Shown here one piece after another: positions 12,553 through 24,180 of a DNA stretch of 64,000 bases (position 1 is the stretch's first letter; every line of letters begins with the position of its first letter). The stretch is from the NCBI RefSeq assembly GCF_029962835.1, contig NC_080579.1:79048459-79112458 (forward strand), in the 5' to 3' direction. The position numbers and the translations under genes were made by a program. Below the pieces are notes generated by a model. The model saw only the letters and a program-made list of their open reading frames with translations, made no database searches and had not been told where the DNA came from. Origin of the DNA: Magnolia sinica. Taxonomy: Eukaryota > Streptophyta > Magnoliopsida > Magnoliales > Magnoliaceae.

Positions 12553-13453
12553 AAAGTTAATTTGTTAGTTTGGTTTTGAAATATGTGTTCATATCCCAAG
12601 TATAGGATTGCGATGTAGTAATAATCTTGGTAAGACCGAGGTCAAATCCACAAGGACTGAACCTTGTACGTATTCTGAAAGTAATTAGAACTAGAATTAG
12701 AAGAAGATGTAATTTAATCAAGAAAATTAAGAGAGCAATGGTGAATAGATTAATTAAATACTAATAAATTTAAAGGTGGAAAACTAGGGTGCCAAGGATC
12801 CGCTTGTAGAGATCAGGGAGATCTATGCTTGATTCATAAACACAACTGGGTTTGGAGTCCCATATTCATCCAGTTGGAAGATATATCATTAAAAACTAAA
12901 TTTGAACTTCCTTTAATCCAGTTTTTAAGAGATGAGAGGTATGAGAATTAGAATTGATTCCATCACAAAACCATGCCCATGAGACAGCAAACAACAGAAT
13001 TTAACCAATCCACTACCAATCTAAGAGAGTTACGAACGTTAGGAAAGGTTTCATCATCCAACCATGCCCAGGAGATGATGGTGAACAACAGGGTTCCCAA
13101 ATTTACAAACCCTATAATGAAAAAAACATACTCAAAGCTATCGCAGATCTATTGTAATTTAAGTCACAACAAACCATTAAAAATTATGAATATTCCTTAT
13201 AATCAAACTTAAATCAAAGAGAGTTAAACAACCATGAATCAAAGCAATAGAAAACCGCCCATCACGCTACAAGCTTCACCTCTTAGCCCTAGCTAAGAGG
13301 TTTAGCTAACCATAGTCATGGTTAACCAAAAGCTCTTAAAGAAAGAGGAAAATAACAAAGAAGAAAAGGAATAGAAGAGGAAGAAGCCTGGCTGTCTGTC
13401 CTTCACACTCTTGATTTGGTGCCTCCACGGCTGCCCACTACCTGGCTAATTCC

Positions 13454-13456
<3 letters not shown>

Positions 13457-13502
<46 letters not shown>
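13457..13502. repeat. CT/GA microsatellite in left LTR of A
   Basis: A long CT run at the same place where the right LTR of A has only a short CTCTCTC stretch (about 27370-27379), so it expanded or shrank after insertion. Confidence 0.95.
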
Positions 13503-13504
<2 letters not shown>

Positions 13505-13511
13505 CCTTCTC

Positions 13512-13518
13512 TTTTATA
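13512..13518 (-). promoter_or_regulatory. Predicted TATA box, left LTR of A
   Basis: TATAAAA on the minus strand with the GA tract immediately downstream. The same motif lies at 27385-27391 in the right LTR. Confidence 0.55.
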
Positions 13519-14326
13519 GGCACTAGGAGTCGATGCTGTGTTGCCAGAGGCGGTGGAGAAGGCGTGCGCAGTAAGAAGAATTTTGCAGTCGGTGCAAAAC
13601 AAAAAACACAAGGTGTCTTGCATTTGTGGTTGGATTTTTGGGACGGTGAACATCCTTGGCTTGGATCTAGCCTTATGGTTGGGGTCAATAGCCCCTTTTT
13701 GAGCTTCTGGACAGTCCGGATTGGCCAGCTGATCATAGCTATGATCGCATTATGGCCCGCAATTTCTGGACGTACGGTTACGCACGTACTTGTGTTTGAA
13801 ACTACGCTGACATGCTCGGTGGGCCCCCATAATGATGTTTTTGGTGAAATCTACCCCGTCCACTGGATTCTTGACGAAAAACTAGTTGGGAATGAGTAGT
13901 TTTGGTCGAGTTTAGTGCGGGCACGTGTATCCTATGTACACCTGATGTACATGTAGGGTTCATTGTGATGTATATGCAAAATCCGCTTCGTCCATTTGTT
14001 CTGCCACCCCACTTAAGGGGTTGAGACCAAAATTGAAGCATTTCCAAATATCCGGTGAGCCCTACATTAGAGTATTGTGGGTTGATATGTCCCTTAGGCC
14101 ACTTCCACAAGGATCCGATGACTGAAAGTCAACACATACGGTTAATTTATGGTCCTCGGGCCAAATATAAAGTTTCAAGCTGAACGGATGGTGTGAACCC
14201 TGTGATCTTGCATTCTGAACGATTTTCAAGCCTCTTGGACTTTAATTACCGAATTTTCTCGGATCTTTGGCGTGTAAATTCCTCGATCTTGGTCCCCTGG
14301 GGTCCGTCCCTTACCTTGGTGACTTC

Positions 14327-16479
14327 TGTTTACTCCCTAAGTATAGGGTTGTGATGTAGTAATAAACCCAGTGAGACTGAGGTCGAATCCCAAGGGACTG
14401 AAACTTGTACGTAATCTGAAACTAAGTAGAAATTGAACTAGACCAAGATGAAATCTAAATCGATTGAATTTGAGGGAATAATAATGAATTATTAATATAA
14501 AATTTAGAGAAATCAGAGATAGGAAACTAGGGTGTCAAGGATCCACTTGTAGCGATCAGGGAGATCTACAGTTAATTCATGAACTCAACTGGACTTTGAG
14601 TCCCATCTTCATCAAGTTGGAAGATATAACCTGAAAATCAATTCTGAACATCATTTAATCTAGTTTTCAAGAGATCAGACAGGTGTAAATTAGAATGGAT
14701 TCCATCACAAAATCATGCCCATGAGACAAAGCAAACAACAGAATTAAACCAATTCACAGCCAATTTGAGTGATGTATGAGTGTCAGGAAGAGTTCCGTCA
14801 TTCCACCATGTCCAAGGGGCAATGGTGAACAACGGGGCATCCTGGCTTCATAATCACAAGAAAGGAAAAGAAAATACTCAAGCCATCACAGATCTACTAT
14901 AATGTAAGTCACAATAAACCATTAAAAACTAAAGCATTCTTTCATCTAACTAGAATCAAATATAGTTCATCACATGCATCCAAGCCATAGTATCAACCCC
15001 ATCACGCCACAAGCTTCACCTCTTAGCCCTAACTAAGAGGTTCAGCCCTAGCTAAGAGGTTCAGCCCAACATGAATGGGCTGGATCCCTTAAATAAAAAA
15101 CAAAATAAAAAGAAAAAGAAAAAAATTAACTACTATCTTTCTCTCTCTCTCTCTCATGTTTAAACCAAAAAAGATCCTCTAACTCTCTCTTCTCTCTTCT
15201 CTTTATAGCTGCTAGAGTCGGTCGGTGAGGGCTTTCGCACCACAAAGGAGGTGAGGAGGTGCAGACGGTGGATAAGGAGGTCGGCTGGCGAATTCCACAA
15301 TACCTTACGCAACAACAGAGGCTTGCGCAGGCCGTGTTTGCTTCACCCGATCGGACAGCCGTGAGAGGTGGATCGGGTGAGAAACTTGAGTCTGACCCAC
15401 CTCATCCATTAGCTGACCTTCTGGTCGGTTTTGAATCTTCATCTGATGGTCTTGGCCCACGAATCTGTGGCCAGTAGAATTCTACAAGCACCCATCTGCA
15501 CTATATAAAACTGCAGGCGGTGTGATATATTCACGGAGAAAACTTCGGTGAGGAAGATTCCTCATTTTGGACGACGTGGTGGCGAACGGATCTGCCTCTG
15601 TCTTGATTTGGAAAGTCTGGATTGAAGGAAAACTCCGGCCGTTGGTCGCACTGCAAGCAGAAGTCGGACTCTGTCCATTTTATTGTTTTCTGTTTGGATG
15701 GCAGAGGAAGTGGGCAGAAATCGCTCCTCTTCTTGCTTTGATTCGGGATTGAAAAACGTGGGGTTTGGACGATTTTCTCCTGCGGACATGTGGACGGTTC
15801 AGATCAAACTGAAAACTCATGATGGTGGGCCACATCCTTCCTTCAAGTGGACTTTCTGTCCGCTGCACGCGTTGAAGAAACGGAAATTTCCGTTTTGGAT
15901 ACGGGTCCAAGCTCTGTTGACCAATTTAGAGTTGCTGTGCATAGCGCGTGCACTCATGCAAGGTGCACACATCACTTAAGTGAGGTCCATGGTGATGGGT
16001 ATGAGAAATCCAATCCATCCATCCCTTTTCTCAGCTAGTTTAAGGAGTTGAGCCAACATTTGAAACATTTCTAGATTGTAGGTAGGCCCAGAATTAACGA
16101 TTTATGGGCTGATCTATTATTTGGGCTACTTCCACAGGGTTCTGAGGGCTGAAATTTGATGTGTACGGTTCATTTATGGTCCTCAGGCCAGATATAGAGT
16201 TTCGAGCCAAACGGATGGTGGGAACACTGTGATCTTGTATTCAGGACACTTTTTAGGCCTCTTTAACATGAACGGCATGACTTTCTTGGACCCCTGGAGT
16301 CCCGTCCATTGCCTTGGTGATTCCTAAGCGTTAAATCTATGCTTTTAACATCCTTTTCGGTCCAGGCTCCGAACTTCACCTTGCACCACAAACACGATTA
16401 AAATAGACCATTAAGCAGTATCATGTTCATAAACCCAGGCAATAACTGGGGTCTAATATGCAATATTCGACCCTCAACA
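14327..16479 (-). repeat. Left (3') LTR of B
   Basis: 2153 bp, TGTTTACTCCC...CTCAACA. Followed by CAACCCCCAACC, which on the minus strand is the G-rich polypurine-like tract before the 3' LTR. Confidence 0.92.
15202..15207 (-). promoter_or_regulatory. Predicted TATA box, left LTR of B
   Basis: TATAAA on the minus strand with CT/GA-rich sequence downstream; the counterpart in the right LTR is 21133-21138. Confidence 0.5.
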
Positions 16480-16911
16480 CAACCCCCAACCAGTATTTTA
16501 CTAGTCCCGAGCAAAGTATGTGAAAAATAAGTTGAGAATTACAGGATAATTTCTATAAACTCGAGTGATTTTTGAAAAAAAACAATCTAGATACCAGAAT
16601 TCTAAGATTCATGAATGTTGGGCATTACTTTCTCCTGGAATCAAGCTCACAGTTAACTTCATAATCAAGTTCAAATATTAATCCATTAATTAGAACAATT
16701 CTAAACATTGAGTTCCATGAGTGTATAATGTAATCTCGGCTTATCATAATTAAGAGGTCCAATCGTCAATTTCATGATATCATTGGTAACTAATAAAGGA
16801 ATTTATGACAACTAGCCTAAACCAAAACTTGCCTCACAGATCAACTTTTCATTCTACCAGCCTTTGATTTTTCCATAAATAGTAACGCCAAGGAGGGAAA
16901 TCAAATCCTCA

Positions 16912-17011
16912 CCTATAGGGAGCAAACCTATGGTGAAAACTAGTCGCCTAACTCTTTCCAAATGTCAACCATGGGGAATCGAATCTGTACCTATAGGGAG
17001 CAAACCTATGG
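16912..17011 (-). other. Two copies of a conserved stem-loop in B
   Basis: CCTATAGG, loop GAGCAAA, CCTATGG occurs at 16912-16933 and again at 16990-17011. The arms pair over seven base pairs with one bulged base. F (56722-56743, 56815-56836) and G (43378-43398, 43455-43476) carry the pair at the same place in the 3' non-coding region. Confidence 0.7.
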
Positions 17012-17969
17012 TGAAGTTCGTTCGCCCAACCCTTTCCGCAGGCAGCTATTTTGTAACTGGGTATTTTCTTTTTCTTTCATTCTTCTTATTGAACATGATG
17101 GACAAATTCCCCAGGTTGGTTCCTTTCATACTTAATGATCACCAAGTTACAATTCAATATTGAACTGAAATCTTAATGTACAAGCGGGATGTGTCTTGTG
17201 AAATCATGACTCAATCAATGTTTAAAACCTTTAATCGTGGATTAACAGTTTGAACTTAACAGTGAAATCTAACAAATAACGGAATCCAATAGTCATAAAT
17301 TACCAACATCACTTATCTTGTAATTCTAAATCCAAGATGGCCGTCAAAATCACTTTGAATTTATAAGAAATTTCAGAAAAATTTAAAAATTTTCACAATT
17401 TCTGCTCAAGACCAAGAAAACACTGATCAGGAAACCTAATCTCCCACCCCCAACCTAAAATCTACATTGTCCTTAATGGAAAAGATATATGAGCATACAA
17501 TGCACATGGGACAACGAAAGTAAATGAGAAGTGATGGGAAGATAGTACCTAGACAAAGGAATCGAGAAAGACGTTTTCACAATGATCACAGCATGAAAGC
17601 CGGTCAGCACGAGAGTGAAGACACGGAAGCAAACTATCCTAAAACAATGCAGGAAGCAAACTGCTTAACGGCATAAAGCTGACTATCCTAAAACGGCATT
17701 AAGTAAACTATCTTAGTCCTATGAAAGCAGGGAAATAACTATTCAGTCATGCCGCAAGGTTCCTCTTTCGGCCAATATCTTGATAAGTTTCTCAGTAGGT
17801 TTCTCAACAAGATCATCTAAAAGCCATTTTTACAATAAGCTTGGATGCTCTGGAGCATGGCATTCTAGAGAAAGTTATGGATCTCAGCATAAGGTTTCCT
17901 TTTAATTTCCTGAGGTGTCTAAAGTATATATGATTCACCTGTGATAGAGAAAGTTTTAGAGTGATTACC

Positions 17970-19631
17970 CTATGGTGAATCAGAGACTACAGGTAAATAA
18001 AATTCAGAAAAAATCTCAGAAAGTAATGTAGTCTCAATGCATTCCAAAGTTCCAGACTTCGATTCAATTTTCAGCTCCTCTTCCTTTAATGGTAAACATT
18101 CAGGGTCTAGGGAAGGAGGGGCTTCAGAATCAGGGTTCACTCGGTCCATGACATCTATTGAGGTATTGTCTTGCGAGACATCCATTTTGTCTTTTGACAT
18201 GAGATCGTTTAAATCTACAAAGTATGCCAAGCAATCATTCAAAGAGTCGGGAAATTCAACTGAGGGTGACTTATGTTTCACATTGGAGCTCGTGATGATC
18301 TGCCCAAGGAATCCATCATCTTTAAAAGTAGACATAGGTACGCTCTCTTACTCCAGCCCTGTACAGACAGATTGGAAATTAATGGGGGAAGCATCAATGT
18401 AATCACTTTGTTCATTGAAACTATTCAATCGAGGCGTTGAATTGTCAAACGTGTACAACTCAGATGATAACCTCAACTGGGTGGTTTCAACTTCCAGAGT
18501 CATATCAGGTGGCTCGTTCATCTCCCGAATCATATCATCATCCAATTCAGGGGAGTGATCTAAACATGCCTCACAATGGTTGAAAGGTTTAGGTGAAAGT
18601 GGTTCATCCTCCACATTTAAATTAGCCATGTCAGATAGGTGGAGTAGAACTTCCTGTGCCTTGTGATCACCTTCCTGGACCATAATTGAAGTTGATTCTA
18701 GTGAAATTTGGGCTGTGCACTCGTGAATCTCATCCCAATACTTATCAGCTTTTAATTCAGTGCAGTTCACACTTAGGATGGGATTTTTTTCCTCACATTT
18801 TATTCCTAAATTGGGTTGAGGTTCGAATAGACTGACCTCTTCTCCATCATTGAACTCGAGTGTGTCATGTGAGTGAAGTGTGTTATCATCATTATATCTG
18901 AAAAACACTCATGTCTCTTCACTATTCCTTTGAACAGTCATCGAGATCGTCTCATCGGAAAATTGAACTGTATGCTCGTTAATGGAATCCAACTCCTCAT
19001 TTCAAATTCCAGAGTTCTTCAAAAGCGTGTTAGGATCACCTTCCTTACATTGTATTTTTGAAATGAATTGTGGCTGTGATGAACGAACCTTCTCTACCTT
19101 ATCAAGGCGCGAATTAAGCGCTTCCAACGATTTTCTCATTTCTGCAAGACAGGCCATGGTACGCTGAATTGAATCCTCTTGGATCGTTTTTGGTTGGATC
19201 TCGAAGGTAGGAGATCTAAGAGAATAATCATTATAACATGTTGTTGGGTCGTTTCCCCAATTTTAATGTTTCCACTAATTATAGTCATATGGATCATAGG
19301 TGGGAGAATCTGATGGTTGGTAATACATATTATCACTCATAATATAATTACGCATTGTTTTCTTCTTATCTGATGGGTGATAATAATCCTCATGCCCATA
19401 ATTATGATAACCCCAACACTCACGTACTGTTTTGTTAATCTGTGGGGTATAATTATTCTCCCGCATATGATCACGTAAGGACTTCTTAACCGGTGGATTT
19501 TTATATTCCGGTCGGTTCTTGATGATAGTTTCAGAAAAGTTTTGAGACATTGGTGAATTTCTATCATAATCATCATCCCAATATATGTTATTCTTCTCAG
19601 CATACTGACGTTCCCACTCGTGCATATACAT
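17970..19631 (-). pseudogene. Unrecognised acidic protein gene of B, broken by stops
   Basis: Not recognised as gag, protease, RT or any domain I know. The start at 19631 lies in TTAGGGTTTCACCATG, the same context as the homologue in A, about 630 bp inside the primer site. Fragments 19631-19275, 18908-18348 and 18335-17970 would join to about 550 codons. The N-terminal part is rich in Tyr, Asp and Asn (MHEWERQY, SPTYDPYDYN); the rest is strongly acidic and low in hydrophobic runs, with no signal or membrane segment. It ends FYLPVVSDSP, as in A (FYLPVVFDSP). Breaks are mainly C-to-T type stops, for example after DPYDYN, where A has Gln. A LARD-type non-autonomous element with its own protein is the best description; function unknown. 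Confidence 0.7.
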
Positions 19632-19725
19632 GGTGAAACCCTAACTCTGCACTAATTCTAAAGGAAAAATCCTACAGCAATAAGAAATCTAGAAATAAGA
19701 AGAGAGATAATTAGAAAGAAGTTAC

Positions 19726-20121
19726 CAATTTGGAGGTTTATGTTAGAATCCCGCAAAAGAAAACAAAACAAGTTAGTTTCTAAAAACAGAAAATCTAAAA
19801 GGAACAAAGAAGACGAGTTAGTTTCTAAAAAGGAAGGAAATCCTAGAATTAGTAAGTTACTAAAAATAAAAATAGAAAGTTAGTTTTAAAAAAAGAATGT
19901 TTCTAATCTTAGAAATACAAAGCTAAGTTAGTTTCTAAAAAGGAAAAAATTTCTAAAACTAGAAAACAGAAAATCTAAAATTAAAAAATAGAAAATTTCT
20001 AAAAAAGAAAGCCTAGAATTAGAAAAATTCTAAAAAATAAAACCCTAATTCTAAAAATAGAAATTAGAAAAAGTAGAGAATTTAGAAAGGGATTACCAAA
20101 TTAGAAGTTTATGTCAGGATC
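19726..20121 (-). other. Leader of B with two micro-exon-like blocks
   Basis: On the minus strand, 20121-20097 and 19750-19726 are near-identical 25-nt blocks (consensus start GATCCTGACATAAAC, end AATTTG). Each is followed by GTAAT/GTAAC, and each is preceded by a T-rich run; the first ends in TTTTGTAG. The second has GG where AG would be expected. The A/T-rich sequence around them repeats TTTTAGAAACTAACT many times. Splicing is an inference. Confidence 0.45.
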
Positions 20122-20240
20122 CTACAAAACAGGGAACAAGTTAGTTTCTAAAAATAAAACAAACTTTAACCTAAAGTTAGTAAAATCCTAATCTTAACCT
20201 AATTCTAAAAGTAATTAATCTCAGAAAACGTAACTGTCAA

Positions 20241-20258
20241 TCCCCGGCAACGGCTCCA
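20241..20258 (-). other. Primer-binding site of B (tRNA-Asp type)
   Basis: Minus-strand TGGAGCCGTTGCCGGGGA, one mismatch from the 3' end complement of plant tRNA-Asp (TGGCGCCGTTGCCGGGGA), six bases from the LTR. Confidence 0.85.
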
Positions 20259-20264
20259 AAAACT

Positions 20265-22410
20265 TGTTCACTCCCCAAGTATAGGGTTGTGATGTAGTAC
20301 TAAACTCGGTGAGACCGAGGTCGAATCCCAAGGGACTGAAACCTGTACGTAATCTAAAACTAAGTAGAAATAGAACTAGACTAAGATGAAATCTAAATCA
20401 ATTGAATTTGAGGGAATAATAATGAATTATTAATATAAAATTTAGAGAAATCAGAGGTAGGAAACTAGGATGCCAAGGATCCACTTGTAGCGATCAGGGA
20501 GATCTACAGTTGATTCATGAACTCAACTGGACTTCGAGTCCCATCTTCATCCAGTTGGAAGATATAACCTGAAAATTAATTCTGTACTTCATTTAATTTA
20601 GTTTTCAAGAGATCAGACAGGTGTCAATTAGAATGGATTCCATCACAAAACCATGCCCATGAGATAAAGCAAACAACAGAATTAAACCAATTCACAGCCA
20701 ATCTGATGATGTATGAGTGTCAGGAAGAGTTCCGTCATTCCACCATGTCCAAGGGGCAATGATGAACAACAGGGCATCCTGGCTTCATAATCACAAAAAA
20801 GGAAAAGGAAATACTCAAGCCATTGCAGATCTACTGTAATGTAAGTCACAATAAACCATTAAAAACTAAAGCATTCTTTCATCTAACTAGAATCAATTAT
20901 TGTTCATCACACGCATCCAAACTGTAGTATCAACCCCATCACACCACAAGCTTCACCTCTTAGCACTATCTAAGAGGTTCAGCCCAACATGAATGGGTTG
21001 GATACCTTAAACAAAAAACAAAATAAAAAGAAAAAGAAAAAAAAACTACTATCTTTCTCTCTCTCTCTCTCTCTCTCTCACGTTCAAACCAAAAAAGATC
21101 CTCTAACTCTCTCTTCTCTCTTCTCTCTTCTCTTTATAGCTGCCAGAGTCAGGCGGTGAGGCCTTTCGCACCACAAAGGCGGTGAGAAGGTGCAGACGGG
21201 TAATAAGGAGGTCGGCTGGCGAATTCCACAATACCTTACGTAACAATGGAGGCTTGCGCGGGCCCTGTTTGCTTCACCCGATCGGACAACCGTGAGAGGT
21301 GGATTGGGTGAGAAACTTGAGTCTGACCCACCTCATCCATTAGCTGACCTTCTGGTCAGTTTTGGATCTTCATCTAACGGTCCTGGGCCACGGATCTGTG
21401 GCCAGTAGAATTCTGCAAGCACCCATCTACACTATACAAAACGGCAGGCGGTGTGATATATTCGCGGAGAAAACTTCAGTGATGAAGTTTCCTCATTTTG
21501 GACGACGTGGTGGCGAACGGATCTGCCTCTGTCTTGATTTGGAAAGTCTGGATTGAAGGAAAACTTCGGCCGTTGGTCGCGCTGCGAGCAGAAGTCGGAC
21601 TGTGTCCATTTTGTTGTTTTCTATTTGGATGACAGAGGAAGTGGACAGAAATCGCTCCTCTTCTTGCTTTGATTTAGGATTAAAAACATGGGGTTTGGAC
21701 GGTTTTCTCCTGCGGACAATGTGGACGGTTCAGATCAAATTGAAAACTCATGATGGTGGGCCACATCCTTCCTTCAAGTGGACTGTCCGTCCGCTGCACG
21801 CGCTGAAGAAATGGACGTTTCCGTTTTGGATACGGGTCCAAGCTCTGTTGACCAATTTAGAGTTGTCGTGCATAGCGCGTGCACTCGTGCACGGTGCACA
21901 CATCACTCAAGTGAGGTCCATGGTGATGGATATGAGAAATCCAATCCATCCATCCCTTTTCTCAGCTAGTTTAAGGAGTTGAGCCAACATTTGAAACATA
22001 TCTAGATTGTAGGTGGGCCCAGAATCAACGATTTATGGGCTGATCTATTATTTGGGCCACTTCCACAGGGTTCTGAGGATTGAAATTTGATGTGTACGGT
22101 TCATTTATGGTCCTCAGGCTAGATATAAAGTTTTGAGCCAAACAGATGGTGGGAACACTGTGATCTTGTATTCAGGACACTTTTTAGGCCTCTTTAACGT
22201 GAACGGCTTGACTTTCTTGGACCCCTGGAGTCCCGTCCATTGCCTTGGTGATTCCTAAGTGTTAAATCCATGCTTTTAGCATCCTTTTCGGTCCAGGCTC
22301 CTAACTTCACCTTGCACCACAAACATGATTAAAATAGACTGTTAAGCAGTATCATGTTCGTAAATCCAGGCAATAACTGGGGTCTAATATGCAATATTCG
22401 ACCCTTAATA
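20265..22410 (-). repeat. Right (5') LTR of B
   Basis: 2146 bp, starts TGTTCACTCCCC. Its last bases are AATA where the left LTR has AACA, a C-to-T change at the terminus. Confidence 0.92.
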
Positions 22411-22415
22411 ACTTC

Positions 22416-22571
22416 AGAGCATTAAATCCATGATTTTAGTATATTTTTTAAGTCCAGGCTCCTAAATTCACCTTACAAAACAAACACGATTACAATAATC
22501 CGTTAAACAGTATTATATTCGTAAAATCAGGTAATAACTAGGGTCTAATATGTAATATTTGACTCTCAACA
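22416..22571 (-). repeat. Left LTR of A, second part
   Basis: Continues the LTR interrupted at 14326 and ends CTCTCAACA at 22571, just before the shared polypurine-region sequence. Confidence 0.85.
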
Positions 22572-23020
22572 CAATCCCCAACCAGCATTTTGCTAGTCCC
22601 GAGCAAAGTATGTGAAAAATAAGTTGAGAACTACACGATAATTTCTATAAACTCGAGTGATTTTTGAAAAGCAGTAAAATTTCAAGATACATCAATATTG
22701 GGCATTACCTTCTCCTAAACTCAAGCGTACAGTAAACTTCATAGTCAAGTTCAAAGTATTAATCCATTGATTAGAACAATTCTAAACATTGAGTTCCATG
22801 GGTGTAAAGTGTAATCTCGGCTTATCATCCTGAGTTCAATCGCCAATTTTCATGATAACATTGATAATCAAATGAGTATTCAGGACAACCAAAACTTGCC
22901 TTACAGTTCATCTTTTTATTCATTCATCTTTTGATTTTTTCCATCAATGGCTTTCACGCTATGTCAATCTTTTTAAAGATCTTTAATAGGTAGCCCTTTT
23001 CGACAACAACTGTTTTTTAG

Positions 23021-23498
23021 CTGAGTATTCTTTTTTTTTTTTCAATTCTTCTTATTGAACATGATGGACAAATTCCCCCGGTTGGTTCCTTCCATGCTTA
23101 ATGATCACCAGGTTAACAATTCAATATCAAATTAAAACCTTAATGTGTAAGCGAGATGTGGCATGCAAAATCATGACTTAATCAATATTTAAAACTTCAA
23201 ATCATGAATTAATAATTTAAACTTAATTAGCTATGAAATCTAAGAAGTAACTGAATCCGCTGAGTATTCTTTTTTTTTTTTTCAATTCTTCTTATTGAAC
23301 ATGATGGACAAATTCCCCCGGTTGGTTCCTTCCATGCTTAATGATCACCAGGTTAACAATTCAATATCAAATTAAAACCTTAATGTGTAAGCGAGATGTG
23401 GCATGCAAAATCATGACTTAATCAATATTTAAAACTTCAAATCATGAATTAATAATTTGAACTTAATTAGTTATGAAATCTAAGAAGTAACTGAATCC
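23021..23498. repeat. 239-bp direct tandem duplication in A
   Basis: 23021-23259 and 23260-23498 are the same sequence (starting CTGAGTATTCTTTTT, ending AACTGAATCC) with only about two differences. B, G and F have a single copy of the homologous segment, so this is a recent duplication in A. Confidence 0.93.
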
Positions 23499-24180
23499 AA
23501 GAGTCATAAATAACCAACATTAAGTATCTTATATTTTTAAATCAAAGATGGCCTTTAAAATCACTTCGAATCCACAAGAATTTCCAGAAATTTTTTTAAA
23601 AATTTCATAGTATTTTGCTCAAGACTGAGAAAATACTGATTAGGTAACCTAATCTCCCATCCCCAACCTAAAATCTGCATTGTCCTCAATGTAAAAGATA
23701 TAAGCATGCAATGTACGTGAGACAACGACATTGAAGGAGAAGTGATGGAAAGATAGTACCTGATGAAGGAGTTAAGTGACTTTTTTCTAAAGAGATCTTA
23801 GCGTGACGGTGGTTCGGCACAATACTCAATCCAACAAAAGCAAACTATCCTAAAACAACTGGAAAGTAAACTATCCTAACAGCATAAAGCCGACTATCCT
23901 AAAACGGCATCAAGTAAACTATCCTAGTCCTTTGGAAGCAGGGGAAAAGCTACTCAGTCATGCCGCAAGGTTCCTCTTCCGGCCAATATCTTAATAAATT
24001 TCTTAGTAGGTTTCTCAACAAGATCATCGAAAAGCCCTTTTTGTGATAGGCTTGGATACCCTGGATTATGAATTTCCAGAGAAATTTATGGACCTTAACA
24101 AAAAATTGTCGTTCAATCGCTTAAGGTATCCAAAGTATATATGATTCACCTGTGACAGAAAAAGTTTCAAAGTTAGTAAC

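Larger units (their letters stand above)
12586..14326 (-). repeat. Left LTR of A, first part
   Basis: Begins TGTTCATATCCCAAG; broken at 14326 by element B. It continues at 22416-22571 and ends in CTCAACA. Total about 1.9 kb, similar to the right LTR 26493-28354. Confidence 0.85.
14327..22410 (-). mobile_element. Non-autonomous Athila-like LTR element B, nested in A
   Basis: An 8084-bp element with target repeat ACTTC at 14322-14326 and 22411-22415, inserted in the left LTR of A. LTRs are 14327-16479 and 20265-22410, highly similar. The interior (16480-20264) has the family polypurine region at its left end and a tRNA-Asp primer site at its right end. Like A it lacks gag and pol and carries the same unrecognised acidic protein gene, broken by stops. 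Being inside A, it is younger than A. Confidence 0.93.

Noticed and set aside
20241-20258. A tRNA-Asp gene fragment, from the CCCCGGCAACGG match
   Set aside because: Only the 18-nt 3' end matches, directly beside an LTR, as a primer-binding site does; there is no cloverleaf.
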